The notes under the pieces: model-generated | Databases searched by the model: none | Seen by the model: the letters and a program-made list of their open reading frames with translations, nothing else | Told to the model about the DNA's origin: nothing | DNA from: Triops longicaudatus | Taxonomy: Eukaryota > Arthropoda > Branchiopoda > Notostraca > Triopsidae | NCBI GenBank assembly: GCA_022885665.1 | Contig: JAGQDJ010000201.1 | Location: 1 to 64,000 of the forward strand | Length of the DNA stretch: 64,000 bases | Direction: 5' to 3' | Position numbers and translations under genes: made by a program | Part shown: positions 46,015-59,800 of the stretch, piece by piece | How positions within the stretch are numbered: position 1 is the stretch's first letter | How the letters are laid out: every line of letters starts with the position of its first letter

Positions 46015-49000
46015 TTTTGGGGTACATTACATCTACTTGGGGTACTGCACCAAATAGATCTCTAAACCGAAAAGATTCTCGTGTAGACAGAAAGAGAAAA
46101 AGGGGAGTTGGAAGTATCTGAAAGACAGTCCAAGTTGGTTAAAACAAAGAAAGGTGTGCTTTGTGTGTCAGGTGAAAGAAGGGTCGCTTTAACCCGCCTG
46201 CTTATTAGTCCAAGCAACCTGTCATTGTTACTGATGTGGAAGGCATGCTAAAACCACCTTATTTGCATACAGACCCCGCACAAGATGAGAAAGCTTTCTT
46301 TAACGTGCCGCGTTTTTCTTCAATTCCCCCTCTCTCTTTCGTTCCCTTGCCTCAACACAGCCTCACGACAGCTCGAAAACCTTTCCCGAATCCTCGATCC
46401 CCAAACATGTAGTAAAAGCCGAGAATTGACTGTGGAAAAGCGACGACCTACGAGTTTTTTAAGGTATTCGCAGTGGCTTGTTAACACCCTGTATTGCTCT
46501 CGTGTTTTTAAACCCTAAGTAGTTTTAATGAGCTGCTTGCCAACTAGTCATTATTGAAAGCGGCAGGGTTGGGACCCAAATAAAAGGGAAACAATCTACT
46601 TGGGACCGCGATTTGCATGCAGCAGCGCAGATACCGCACACGGAGCAGTTTGGCGCTCGAAATCAGTAGGCGGGTTCTAGGAACAGTATTCTCTTAACCG
46701 CTCACTAGGAGAAGAACTCAATTTATATTTGAAGACCAGAAAAAAAGGGACAAGAAAAACGGAGAAAAAGACCAATAAAGTTTTCCACTCTTGTCCCATT
46801 TAGGGGCTGTGTGTCACTTTTTTTTTCAAATTGATCGGTGACTTATAGCACTTTTATGGGGGGCCAGAGGCCACCAGAGCTCATTTTTGCCCTTAGTGAG
46901 AAGATTAGTAATGTTCTAAAATGAGCCAAAAAAAGGATCTTGTTTAGCTATCGAGTAAAGAAAAGGTTGGGTGTTCTCTAGCGGAAGAAAAAAAAAGTGA
47001 GAGGGGGGCACGTGCCTGCTATTATTTCTTTCGAAGTAGCGTCAAGTGAGGATATGTAAACTCTGAAGACATAACTCAGGTGTGTTTTGGCTCAAGTTAA
47101 TTGTCTTCCGGGACTGAGAGTATAATGGCCGTACTGCTGATCGGATCTGATGATGGGGTCTTATACTGCCGTGTGCCTGCAACCTGCCAAACTTCTCTCG
47201 CATGCCAGGTAAAACGAACAGCTGCTGGGCTAACAGGCTGTTGCTGCTGCTTTTTGCTCCATACTACGGCTTCTCGTTATTATTGCTCCCTGTTTTGCGA
47301 GACGCACGGCACCAAAGACCAGCTGAAAAAGTTTGGAAACGAATTTTAAATTGTGGGCTCAACTCATTATAAGAGACCCTTGTTGACGTGTATAGCGGCT
47401 AGTCATATACACAGTTACGGGCAATTTCTAGAGGATGAGGTCCTCATTTCCAGCTTTTATTTCATATGTTCTTTCTCCGAGTCGATGGCGTGTAGAAGAA
47501 TTCTGAAGGCGAGCGCTGGGGCTCTGAAAAGGCCAAGGAACACGTCTAATTCTCTTTTGTTGGACGTGTTAAAATGCCCTCGAATGGAGCCGCTTGTAAG
47601 CCTAAGAGAGAGCATTTAGGGCATTTCCTACAGTTAGAGAAAAAGTGACGGGGGCACATTCCACAGCAGCAGTTGGAAAACGCTGGTTCTGGTGGACAGT
47701 CAGTAGCTGTGCTACGGTGCCATCTTTGACGATTGTCTACGTTGTCACTTTAACCTGAGCACGATGGGGGGTTCGCGGGCCCAACGAAAGCAGAACGTGG
47801 ACCGAGGCAAGAGGGGTTAATCCATGGTGGACGTCGCTCGATGAACTTAACAGTACAGATTTGGGAACATTTGAACGCCTCTTTCGGGTCTCCTCCCTCC
47901 CCACCTCCCTCTTTCTTTGCTAGACCAAGTCTAATGGAGCCGCTTGCCATCAGAGTCATGAAGACATTCCTCAAGTCAGAAAGGCATGACAACTCTGGTG
48001 GCCGCCTTCGTGGACGTGTTCCCACCACTCGGTGTAGTTTTTTCTCCCTCTTTCTAAGAGAGGTCAAACCTCTGCTGTAGTTGGGCATTTCCAATGATTG
48101 GGACGGCGGTTTCAGGGAGAAAAATGCAAAAGAAGCTGAGACCAGCGGGGTCCAACAGCGTGGGTCGCTTAACATTTTTCTGCCAACGCCGATTTCTAGA
48201 GCTTTTGCCAGGTAGCGAGACGAAAGAGCTGTATAAATTTGTCGACTTTCGGTCACTGAAAGTTGTCACATCGTTGGCGGCTGCAGGGGGGCCTTCCACG
48301 TTTTGCGGCAACCAACGTTCCAAAAGTTTTGCAGGTTTTATACCTTTCTGCCCCCCTTTTTTCAGTTTTCTTTGACACTTTTTGGGTGCTGTGACTGGGG
48401 AGACTCAGTTAAGCAATAATTGATGGAGGAATGACTTGGTTTACAGAAAAGCTGTAATAACCGTGAAGAATTTAAGTTAAATCTTGGAAAGGCCAAAGGA
48501 CCCACGGATAGACTCCTGATACCTTTACTCAAGGAAGCAGTAGGCTCGCATTTTGGTCCGATATTGTGGTATTATAGTCTCCCTTGTTACTTTATGGACA
48601 TGGGACAGTCCGCGGGTGACAGGCAAAGAGGTTTTCCTAATCCCATGGATTGAAGTTTTGGGTATTGCACTGTACAGTACCTTATCTGAATATGACGTGC
48701 TTTGAGATATTCCGGTTTGTACAAGACAGACACGCTTTTTTAGGCAAGAAATAAAAGTTCAGAAAAAAGGCGAACATTCATAGAATTCCGTTGGGAGTTA
48801 GAATTCCTTCCTTCAACATTTCGCACAGGGATTAGACAAGATTTCAATCTTCACTGTCTAAATGAAGCGAGATGTATAATTGTGTTAAAATTTCAATCTT
48901 CATTAAAGGAGGTGTTTTTGGTTAAAAAGGGAGGCACAGGAGGCCTGCAGTTTGAAGAGCGCAGTACCACCCGCGGTTGTACTGGCCGCAGAACCTGCTG

Positions 49001-52000
49001 TAGAGATGATGACAAAGATGTTAGCCGAGGTCATCTGCCACCAGAGAGGTCACAGCGTGCATACCTGGTCGGTATCTTTTCTGATCTCCGGTCTCTTTGG
49101 AAGACTTGCAGGTAATTGCTAGCAAAGGTCGTCCTGCTCAACGGCTCATAATAGTCATTAACTCTTTGGAAAGGCAAAAAAGTATCTTGTCTTTCTGTTT
49201 AACTTGTAAAAGAAAACACAAAAAAGAGGAGTCGTCAAACGAAACGGGTACACACAGGACAAAAAAGGCTAACACAGGTTGTGCTATAAGTTTGAGATCC
49301 TCAGGACTCCCAGGCAAAGGGGATTTAATGATTTCATTAACATGCTGAGGAGGAGAACCAGGAGGCGAGGAAAGGTTGGCTAAATGGGACCTTGCTAGTC
49401 GCTCCAGCATTGCGTTTGAGTGTCGTAAATGTAGACGCAAGCTGCCTGATTAGCAAGAAACGCAGGTACTATTCTTCACCATACATAATACTTCGAGTGT
49501 CGACTGGAACCTTATTTTCGTTTGCAGGACTACGATATTCTTATTATTTAGAGTTGTAGTCGTAGTATATACTTTTCCAATCGCCCTTGGTTGTCAATAA
49601 AACATTGTTGTTAGTGGCTCTGCTGACCTTATGGGTTGTCCAATAAAAAAGGATGTTTTATACCAGTCTACCTAAGCACCTTCCTCAACGTCATTATATA
49701 TTGGTCTGGGCGCTTAAAACAGTTCTCTTGTATGATGAAATTATGAAGAGTAATAACAAAACGGTCAAAAGCTGAGGGGGAAATTTTTGGTTGGTCAGTT
49801 AACACCTTTTCCCACTCTTCTTAATGACAAGAATGACATGGAGTGCACTTCTAAATAACTGGCACCTTAAGTTCAAGGTAAGGGTTTGAATACAGGTTTA
49901 AGGAAAGGGACCTCTTCGTAAAACTATAAAACTGAGAGGTGAGTTATACTTTCGCGTGAAACGCAGGCAGTTTGGGTATTTGGAGTCGTCACACCTCTTT
50001 TGGTGGAGACAAATGATGATCCGCGAGACGAACAACGTACACACAGGGTCTTTAAGGCGAAAGTCCAGAAAATTTTCTTCGCTCTTGCTGTTAAGCCACC
50101 ATCGATGGTGGTAAAGCTGTTCTGGAGAATGGAAATCCTTCAATATATACTCTTCTTTTTTTTTATCTTTTCTTTTTCTTCTTTCAACCCTCCCCCATAC
50201 ATCAGGGATTAACGTCATTAGATGTCGATGGTATGCACCGTGCTTTTCCATTTTAACGACTGGTTTTCGTTCAACATTGGAAAAGTTAAAGCTCGTCTAG
50301 TCCCACAGTTTTTCGGCGGCAAGACTGAACGTGTAAAACGGCTCTGCTTAGCAGTTTTGGACAGCACTAGTAATCCTTATAACTGGACAGAATGATGGAC
50401 TGGCCACCACCAAGTCCCTTTCCCCCCAAATCGACAATAGATTCTCTTTTGCGACCCGGTATCTAAGGTAGTCTTCTTTAGCCGGCTACTATTATAAGGG
50501 AAACATCGAAAAGGAGGGGGCTCATACGTACGGCGTTCATCGATTTTGGTTATAAAGCTAGGGATTGATAGGTGTATGCATTTTTTCTCTTTCTTTGGAA
50601 AGAAAACACGAACATGGTCGTGTTTTTTTCTTTTTATCTTCCGAGGAATACTGAAAGAATGTCGCACCCGCACAAGATACCACCCCCGTTCAGGATCTAA
50701 AAAACTTCGAAGTATTTCAAGGTGTCATGCTCAGACGTTAAAAAGCAAGCTAAAAATATAGGGCGCAAAGGTAAAAACAACTCAAAAGACTTTTTTTTTT
50801 CGCATTGCCGCTTTGGCGATGGTTATGAAGACAGAGGAAACGAAAAGTAGCAATTAAGATAACTAGGATTGGCATTTGTCGCCAGACTTAAAAAACCAAG
50901 ATTGCCAGCCCAAAGTCAATTATCGTGAACCCGCCGAGTCAATAAGCGTGAGGTGCTAGCCTTAGTTTCAACATGTGTTGTCTAATATGGGCGCAAAGTA
51001 GGTCGGAAATAAATTGAGGGATTGGTGAAGTCTTGACGGTTGAGCCGATAAGCATGTAACCGGACCGAAGGCTGTCCGGCCGGCGAAGAAAAAAGGGCGT
51101 CTCGGGTTGTTGAAAGGCGAGCCAGAGTTGTACCGTACGTCGGCCCGGACGTGTTGTCTTTCCCGGGATTTGTTGGACGCCATGCCGGTTAAGAGTCATT
51201 TACCGAAGTCTAGGCGCACTGGGCACATGGCTGCGCCAAGGCCAGCGAGACAATTTGGTCCTTCAGGGCAGATAACCTGGACACAGGCAAAACAGAGCTG
51301 AAAAGGGTCCGGTGTGGGCTCCCGTCCGGGGGCTTGACGCGCTTTCGTGCCGGTTTGTGTGTCAGATGGTGAACAGACTTGGCACGGTGAAGTCGTGTCT
51401 GGTGATTACGGGAAAAGCCAACCAAAAACAGTTGTTGTGAGTTTCAGCACACTTCCTCAAGCAGAAACACCTATTGCAGAGTAACCGGTGCGAAGTTTAC
51501 TCCCTTGTTTACATTCTCAACAATTAATTTTGCAAACATTTTGCACCGCCCCTGAAAAATTGTGCTCCCCTTTGGAAAACTGTGTTTCTTGCGTCAGTGA
51601 TCCCCTCTTTTCAATTTTCGTCGGCTTCTTCAGCAACGACTGTGCATTAACGAATTATTGATTTTAAAAACTTGGCAGCTGCAGCAATAACAGCGCATCT
51701 GCATTACCCAACAGTTTTGCCGAAAATCGTGTATTATAGGAGTATTTCACCTACGTACTTTGACTCGTTGTGTTTCACATTTACCTTTAAAAAAAGCTGT
51801 GCGGCTTAGCCTCTTCCACGCCCCCTTTTTTGTTCTCTCCACTCCCAGCCCAAAAGCCTTGTGTTTGTCGATGGATTATTTAGTTCCCAATTCCACCCTA
51901 TTTTCGCCGCCTGGGACAGTTTTCTCCGGATAACATTGATCTAACGTAAGTCCCAATGTTATACCTTTTCTATTCTTAGACTATTACAAAAGGAGGGTTA

Positions 52001-52219
52001 ATTTTTTTTTATGTGTGTGCGTGCAAGGAGAATAAGAGGGTTATGCAATGTAAAGGGAGGACTCAAAAAAGAAGCTGAAACTTGAGATCTCTTGGCTAAA
52101 CATGCGTTGCCCTATATTATTCATGTGTACTTGGGAAATTTGGGAAGTTGTAATGCATGTTCAGACTTGGGGAAGAGTCTTTTGTGGTGGGCAGTTCCCT
52201 TATTTCCTCTTGCCCTGCC

Positions 52220-52238
52220 CTACCTACCTACCTACCTA
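52220..52238. repeat. Short (CCTA)n microsatellite
   Basis: About four tandem CCTA units. Other simple repeats in this region: GT/GA alternation near 54521-54540 and a CA-rich stretch at 56474-56508. Confidence 0.7.
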
Positions 52239-55200
52239 ACCCCCATGTAGTATGTAGAGAGTCAGTGTGTGCCATAGCATGGCTACACTGGGCTTTGGGG
52301 CCCCCAGACAGTTTGGGCTGAAAGTAAAGGTAGTCTAGTGGGCTGCTTTTTGGCCGCCGTCAGCCTGAGGGCCCCCTGCAAAAGCAAAAGCAGCAGCAGG
52401 ATATATAGGCAAAACCTGCGCTTCGAGTCAGAAAACCATCCAAAAACTCCGCCATACATTATGCCCAGTCGATGTTCGAACGCATGCAGCGGCAATGTTC
52501 TCCCTAGGATAAAGAACACGAAACTCATTCACGACTTTTTATCCTCCTAAGTTCCACTAAAGACTGTGGTAAGGTCAGGGACAAATAGACGTGCGATTGC
52601 AACAAAGCCCGAGTCGTTTACTGCCTCGTGGATGACAAAAGTGTCACCGTGGCTGAAAATGACTTTCTTTGATTAGCGAGGACAGAGCGAGAACGTGAGA
52701 ATTGCTGAGAACAGAAGCCCGGGCCCTAAGATTTTAATGTGCTTGGGTGAATAGTATTTATAAGCACGTGGCACGATAACTGTAGCAAAGGGGGGTGGTG
52801 GGGTGGTTCAGGTCGACAAAGAAATTAATGACGGTCGTCACGTGAAGTGATAGCGGGTTAAGTCGAACACAGCGAATTCATAGTGAGAGAAAGAAAAAAA
52901 TATATACAGAAAAAACGAAAAAAAAGCAAAAGGATCACCGGATCTAGTGATGTATGTTATTGGGCCATGCAAAGCATCAGCGCGGTGAAGGGTTCCTTAT
53001 TTGCCCACAGTCTAGGTCCGTTCCTTGGCTTGACCGACGCCGCGGTCCGCTAGCCGAGGTCGTCCGTCGTGTCCAGGCGTGCGGCGACGTCGCTAAAGAA
53101 GTCGATGACAAGCAAAGTCCCGGGGAGGGAGGGCAAGGAGGGTATTGACGAGGAGGCGGTGAGTGACTCTCAACGCCAAATGACGTGATTTTGCGAAAAT
53201 GCAAAGAAAAAAAGTCGGGAGAGCAGCGTGGTATTCCCTTGAGTCAGGATTTTTTGTTGTTGGCAAAGGAGGTTTTCCAGCTTCCTGGTTTCGAGAAAAG
53301 CAATCTGTGGTGGGAAGTGCTGTGGAGGTAGGAACTTGCTGCATTGCGGATGAAAAGTTTTGTCGGGGTCAGCGTCGATTTTTTTTGCTTAGGCGATTCA
53401 AGAAGGTCGTGATGGGGAAAATCTTGGCGCAATTGCAACAAGGAAGCAGCAGCAGAAGTCGACGACGACTTTGGCGCCGTCTGGCTCTTCTCCTGGGTGG
53501 GTATTGTAAAGAAGAACCACCGGCGTCACCCATCGATCCATATTTCGTTTTGGCTTTTTGATTCAGGCCGTGGCCGTTTGGGTAACTCATTTCTTTGGCA
53601 CAATTCCCTTTGCAGAATAGAGAAATAAGGACCAAGTTGAGCTGAGCGTGAAATTTACGGTACACGACGAAGCTTCAAAGGTATTGAGGGGAAATTGAAG
53701 GGGGAAGGGGGGGTTTGTAAGGGAGTTTAGGGATTCATTTGCATGGTGGTGAGGGCTCTTCGCTAACCGTATTAGAGCGATCATCTAGATTCGCAATTGG
53801 ATCAATAGGGGTTCTCTTGAATTGAGCCGTGAAGCGAGCAGGGGTTGTAGAGTCCGAATTTTATTGGCCAACCGGTGGAAGTCAATGTATCGTCGCGTTG
53901 AGTTCATGGTAATCCGAACGAGTGTAGCTACATGGGCTTAATTGTTAGTTGTTGGTTTCTATGGAGAGAATTGTTTGAAAAGAGGAAGAGCGAAAGACAG
54001 TGAGAAAATAAAAAAAAAGTTTTTGGTCGAGGTTCAGTGGCAAACTTGTCTGCACTCGGCTAGGTTTTTGGCACGCATGAGAGCTTCGAGCCTATAAGGC
54101 CAGTCGGCAATCATCAGGAACCGTTTGTTTTGAACTTGAACGTGTAATGTGTCTGAGTATGTGAATCGACACAGTCTGCCGTTCAGGGAGTTTTTGGAGG
54201 AACCCAGTCAACCTGAACCCAATCAAGATTTTTCTAATGGCAGAGCTTACAGGGGCGATGGAAAGTTTAATTAACGAGTCGCTGTACAATCCGAGAAACG
54301 AAGCCGACTTTTGTGCGCCCTATAGGGGGTTATTGAAGGCGAATTCAAGGGGTGGGGGGTTCTGGCTGGCCTAACAAATTGCTGGGTAGCCACCACTGTA
54401 ATCTTGCCATTGTTACCGCGTAGATTGAGTTTTCTGGCGTAACTGGTGATGAAAAGCGTTTACGCAGCTTTTCCACAAGAAAGTAAATAACAAGCTAAAA
54501 GAGGGTCAGAATACGGACCCCTGTGTGTGTGAGAGAGAGAACTTTCTATCAGAGCTGTGGTGTCACCGTGTCCCTATAGTCAAGCGAAGAATTCAAAGCA
54601 GAGGGAGAAAACCGGGGGGGTTACATTGTCGTGGTATGGGACAATAGTCGAGAATCGACAGGGCCCCCAAATGCGAGAGGCTAGGGATAATCTGCTAATG
54701 CCAGGCTCCTGTCACGTCGGGTGTACCTAAGAAAATTCTTGTGTGCGTTTTTCTCTTTCTTGAAGACTTATTGGAACATTATGGACACCCCAACCGGAGC
54801 CGTAAGTAAGCTTAAACTGTTTGCGCTTCATATTTGCATAAATTTCACCTTGAGAGACTCCCTTTACCTGTGGAGGCCTTGCTGTTGTGAACAAACTGCA
54901 GCATAACAATCGGCAAATTGGTGCAGAGAAGGGGAAAAAGGAAATTTTGTGCGCGCTTCTTCCCGCCCTGGAACTTTCCAAGTTATGGAAAACCGACAGA
55001 GCGCTACCAGAGCATTGTTGTCAATATCCTTAGAATGCCAACTCGCCAACCCAGCCCTTGACATGAGAATAGGAAAAGTTCCATGAGCTCTGGCACATAT
55101 AACAAATTGGAAGAAAGCGTGCCACGCTTTTCATGCAAGTTTCCTTCATGTGTGTACACTCCATGGATGTCATATTCTGAAACGAGATTTTGGTGAAGCT

Positions 55201-56695
55201 TTAGTATTGAACGATTCATATCTATTCTATACGAATATTATATGAAGTAATATCATAAAAGATGTACTATCACTTCTGATGCATTGTGCTTACTTTACCT
55301 CAGTCATTTTCGTCCGAGTTAATGTACGTAATTACAGTAGTGATTCGGATAAGAATAATTCCGAAGCACCCATCAAATGTTACAAACTACCAAAAGGTTC
55401 GAAAATGAATTTGAGAGAAATAACTCCCTAGACCGGTGTCCAATCGTCACATTACCAATCTAATACGTTAATACTAACCAATTTTATACATTAATAAATC
55501 TCCATTGAAAATGGCCTTGTATTAAAAATTGCTATAATTTTTTTCAGTTTTGCTTCCGTTGTTAGGTTATACATCGTTATAAGGGGGTATCTTTTTAAAT
55601 GGCAAAAGACGAGTTGCAACCCAACCCTAAAATGCATTATCAGCCCTCCCACACTTTGCTGTGTCTGCTTTTGGGCACAATTGCGACGGCCCCATTTTCG
55701 AGCACATTGTGGTGGCGAAAGTGAGGGGGATCGATGACTTAATTGTCTAATTAGTTTTATGGCTATGCCTCAATTTAGCTTTAAAAAAGCGTAATTGAGC
55801 TTATTAAGCTGAAAGTGAGGTCTCTGTTGTGATTGAAATTGGTTTTTATGACTTACTGGAAGCCCTTGTCTTTCATATTTTTTTTATTATTACTTTTTTT
55901 TTGTTTGGTACTATCTATTCTTTCGCCAATTGACGTCACATGTGCTTATTTATATATTTGTGTTTATTTATGTGTCGTGCAGTGTTATGTAGTTTTAATA
56001 TTTACTAATAATTCATTTATACTATTATATACTGATAAATGTTCTAAAATAAATCTTTTGTTTTTCTAACTATGGTGCGATTTCTGGTCAAGGGTGATAA
56101 CAGTTTGGGCAGCGTTGGAAATTGGTTTGGTAATAAGTGTATTGTTCTTCTTTCCTAGGTGTTGTCCTTTTTTTTGGCGTGACTTTTGTGAAGTTTAAGC
56201 AGGCAAGCCACGGGGTTGTTGAGAAAGCCAAGATAAGAGATAGTTACCTGGGTGATATCTCTATCCCTCGCCCAACACTTTTGTAGTCACACATCCACAT
56301 TCTTGCTCCTTTACGGCCACGGCAGCGCCCGCGAACCTCGTCGTTGGGTGGATTGAGACCCGTGTGGGATGCTATGGCCTGCCAAGTTAGAGTGACGCCA
56401 TCGTCGCAACAGAACGGATGTGGAATCAAGTGAATACGTTTTGATTGCCGGAATTTGCTCCAGCAACGGAACCAGACACACAACACACACATACACAGAG
56501 ATACACACCACGCGAAGTGACGTCACAATTTGGGGATTTCTTTTGTTGCTGCCAGCCTCTATGGGCCTGTGCTTTATTGGTAGCCGATAAAAACGAAACG
56601 AAAACTTGTTGTGAGCTCTCTCAATCGTGTTACCCTGAAGCATTTTTTTATTCTTCGCCAAAAAAATTAATCAACCGAAAAATAAAAAAATCAAC

Positions 56696-56807
56696 ATGTT
56701 GAGCCCGGAAGAATTGTTCCGACTCGCCACCGGCTTTGTGGATTTGAGTGCTTGGATGTCAGCAGAAAAACAAGGATTAAGTCGTGCCAATCGTCAACCA
56801 AGCTTAG
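56696..56807 (+). CDS. Probable first coding exon of an unrecognised gene
   Basis: ATG in good context (ATCAACATGT) opens 37 codons, MLSPEELFRLATGFVDLSAW and onward, ending at a strong donor (TTAG|GTAAGC) in phase 1. The composition is protein-like and the preceding 100 bases are A-rich as in a 5' UTR. I do not recognise the family. The next exon candidate with matching phase is at 61811, about 5 kb downstream; if correct, the gene has large introns unlike those on the left and continues past the right edge. Confidence 0.5.
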
Positions 56808-59800
56808 GTAAGCTCACACGTTCTATATTCTCACTTCGATTTTTTTTCCCTTACGGCTTGGACTATCCGTACCACCGTGGTCTATGGCTAAGGTAGAATA
56901 TAGCCCAGCGGAGATAGGTCATTGTTGCTGGGAAAGCTAACGTTAAAAAAAAGGGGGGGGGGGGGTGCATCCATCACTTAGTGAAAAAGGCGGCGTTAAT
57001 TCGCTATTTATTGTGACATAATTTTTCCTCACAACGTAAAGTAAACGGGCCTCTTGTTCGTGTAGATCATTTATACAATCCTTGCATTCCTGCACAACAG
57101 CGTTGCTGTGATTTATAAATGTCGTGCGGGAAAAGAAATGCTCAGCTCCACCGTGTTTAGGCTAGCAAAGGTTGAAGTGTTCAAGGCTGGCAGAAAGTTT
57201 TATCAGTAGGCAGGAAGTCTTAGGTGATAATTTTTACCCAGGGCAAAAGAATATTTGGAATATTTGAAGGCCTTTTTCTGACGTCTTGCTTTACGAACTG
57301 ACCAAGACAGATTCCATTGTATTTGATGTGAAGGGTTGTTGGTGTGTGGAGGCTACATTTTTTTTTTAAAGGGGAGCATGCCGGCACGTTTGATGGAGTT
57401 CTTGACCTCCTGGCGTTCTTATTCTTGTTTGACGATTACAAAAAGAAAGGTTTTTAGGTTCCTTACATTACTTGTGCTCACAATGTCTGTTATAAAAAAT
57501 CTTACCTTTTCGGGACTCGGGAGTCGTGTGTATGAAAAAAAGGTTCAAAATGCCCTATACGCCATATTGTACTATACTGTACAAGGTTCTGCATGTGTTA
57601 GTAAAGTAATGCTTTTGCCCCTTTTATTTCACACATCTGTTTATGTTACGTTACGAAAGTCTTACATTTTTAAGAAATTTCCTCGCTCCGTTTTCAACTT
57701 TGCAATCCTCTTCGCAAGAACGAAGAGATTGTGTGGCAGGGTAGTTCGAAAACGATGAGGTATTGTTTCAGTTTAACACGTTAGTGGAAGTACATAAAGT
57801 ACTAAGTCCCTGAATTGTAGAGCAATAGCGGACCGAGTTCGATGGATCATATTTCAGTTATTGTGGTAACCATCGTAAAAATTTTTGTTTCTTGGAGAGG
57901 CCGAAGCGCGTCAAGCGTTGGTCAGCGCTTTTTGTTCCCTTTTTATTCATATCGAAATAGGCGTAACCGAGAGCCGTTTTCTTTATAAGTAACTTTTGTC
58001 GTCACCTAGACGTGCTATACACAGTATATGGGCCTCAAGGAGAATAGCTGGAGAAGTGACCCCCCAAAACTGGGCGAGACCCCAGACGGGCTATACAAAA
58101 GTTTGACTAGACAGTTTGGGTGCAGTCGACGCAATAGCAAGGGGAAAAAAGACGCTTCATCAAAAATGGCGACGGTTAGGAGTAGACCCGGAGAAAATAG
58201 TTCCCAAAAAGGTGTAGAGATACTCGGCATGCAAAAGCTGAAAAGTTTGGTATATGGGGCATAAAGTACTGTATATGAAGCTTGTTACTGTGAATGGCTT
58301 CCGTTATGACCGATCAATAAGTACTTCCGGCACTTGGACGTCACCACCTGGGTGGAGTCCCCCTAGTCATTCAAACCTTTTCGCATTCTTTCAACTGGCC
58401 GCGTTTTTCGATTTATTATATTTTTTTACATGTCTTTTACTACGTGGTTTTATGAAAGCGACTTAGTCAATGAAATGAATTAAAAATCAACGGCGACCTT
58501 ACGGAAATGCTACTAAGGTATGGATGAAAAGTCCTGGCTGACGCCATTCACTTTGGGATGATGCCATTGAGGCCTTTGGGGGTCCTTGCTTTAGCTCATC
58601 CCATGTAAAAAGATTGTCTAAACTCCGAAAACAGACAAATAAACTCGCGCTCTCGAGCTATAGGACGAATCGAAAGCGTTGGAGGATGTCGCCATGGCCA
58701 AAGCGTGGCTACTATACACTTGACCGTCCGTTATGCCTTGTCTTGGCCAAAAGTGTAGCTACACCTTGCATTAAAAGCTTGAATGCATGAAAGGTGTCAA
58801 AGAAGCTCTAGATAACTGATAAAGTTAATGGCTTGGCGAAATGAATGAAACCCACGTGTTTGAACGTGTCGCCATTGGATTCTGTTGCAATCTAGCCAAA
58901 AGCGCCCCGAATGGGTGAAGCAACTTTTTGAGGAGAGAGAGAAAAAGTACCATTACATATGGAGAGAAACGAAACCGGTTTTTCTCGTCCAATTATAGTG
59001 GCAAAGATCGCCTAGGAGTTTCATTCATCCACTGGTACAACTCAATCTCCCAGGTTCTGTAATTTCTCAAAAGTTAATCGAAATTTTTCAGGAACTTGTT
59101 CGCAAAAATATTAAAATATAATATAATTCCATTGTCCGATCATCCTCGCGTCGTTCGCATAGGGGTATGTAACCTGGGATTGTTATTTAATCATTTAAAT
59201 AAAAATTGTAGGCCATATACTTGAACATGGTTAAAATTTGTGCGTAAAATTTATTCATGTTTCCTATCAATCTTTTTTCGTTCTAGGGCAGAAACAAGCG
59301 TGCATTTTTACTTAAATGGCGGGATTTAATTCGAATGTTGGAAACATTCTAAATATGTAGTCGCGAAGTAGGAAAAGAAGTGTTTGTTTAGCTCGGCGAG
59401 AGATTTAAATTCGGGTTTAGGATAGTCTGCGTCAAGGCCAGAGTTGGACCCACCGTCTCTGTCTGTCAAAATATTGGACGTCTAATGGATACCGGGAGGA
59501 TAGGCTCAAGCTAGCATCACTGAGCCTGTCTTGCCTAGTCGTGCCGTGTCAATCACGGCCAATCTACTTGTTTGGTAGCCACGTAGTTGACATTCTCCGC
59601 CAGGGAAGTACTTGGAGCACGGGGGGGGGGGGGGNCGGCGGGCGCCCCCCCCGCCCCGAGTTTTTTTCCGAATAGTTTGAGATTATTTTCGCTCTATATT
59701 TGAGACTGCAGCAGGTCATTTGACGGAATTGTCATAGGGATAAAAAAAAAAGAAATGAAAGGGCAGACGACGAGGAGACGCTCAGACTTGGCTGAGAAAA

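Larger units (their letters stand above)
40921..56695. other. 15.8 kb region without a recognisable gene
   Basis: Read on both strands: open frames are short, unlike any family I know, and lack splice-supported neighbours. Contents include the squid 3' UTR to about 41075, a GC-richer patch at 41380-41550 ending in a good donor-like GTAAGT, scattered CG-rich patches (50900-51300, 52980-53170), poly-A, microsatellites and paired CACGTG boxes (listed separately). It could be a cis-regulatory domain or hold noncoding exons of the gene starting at 56.7 kb. Confidence 0.5.

Noticed and set aside
47583..47946. Repeated 14-mer AATGGAGCCGCTTG at 47583 and 47933
   Set aside because: Several 14-base repeats are expected by chance in 64 kb, and the flanks do not match.
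47750..48256. 168-codon minus-strand frame
   Set aside because: An overlapping plus-strand frame is equally open, and no conserved motif or splice context supports it.
57336..57758. 140-codon plus-strand frame
   Set aside because: Composition follows the local T-rich sequence, there are no motifs or splice signals, and the predicted hydrophobicity looks random.
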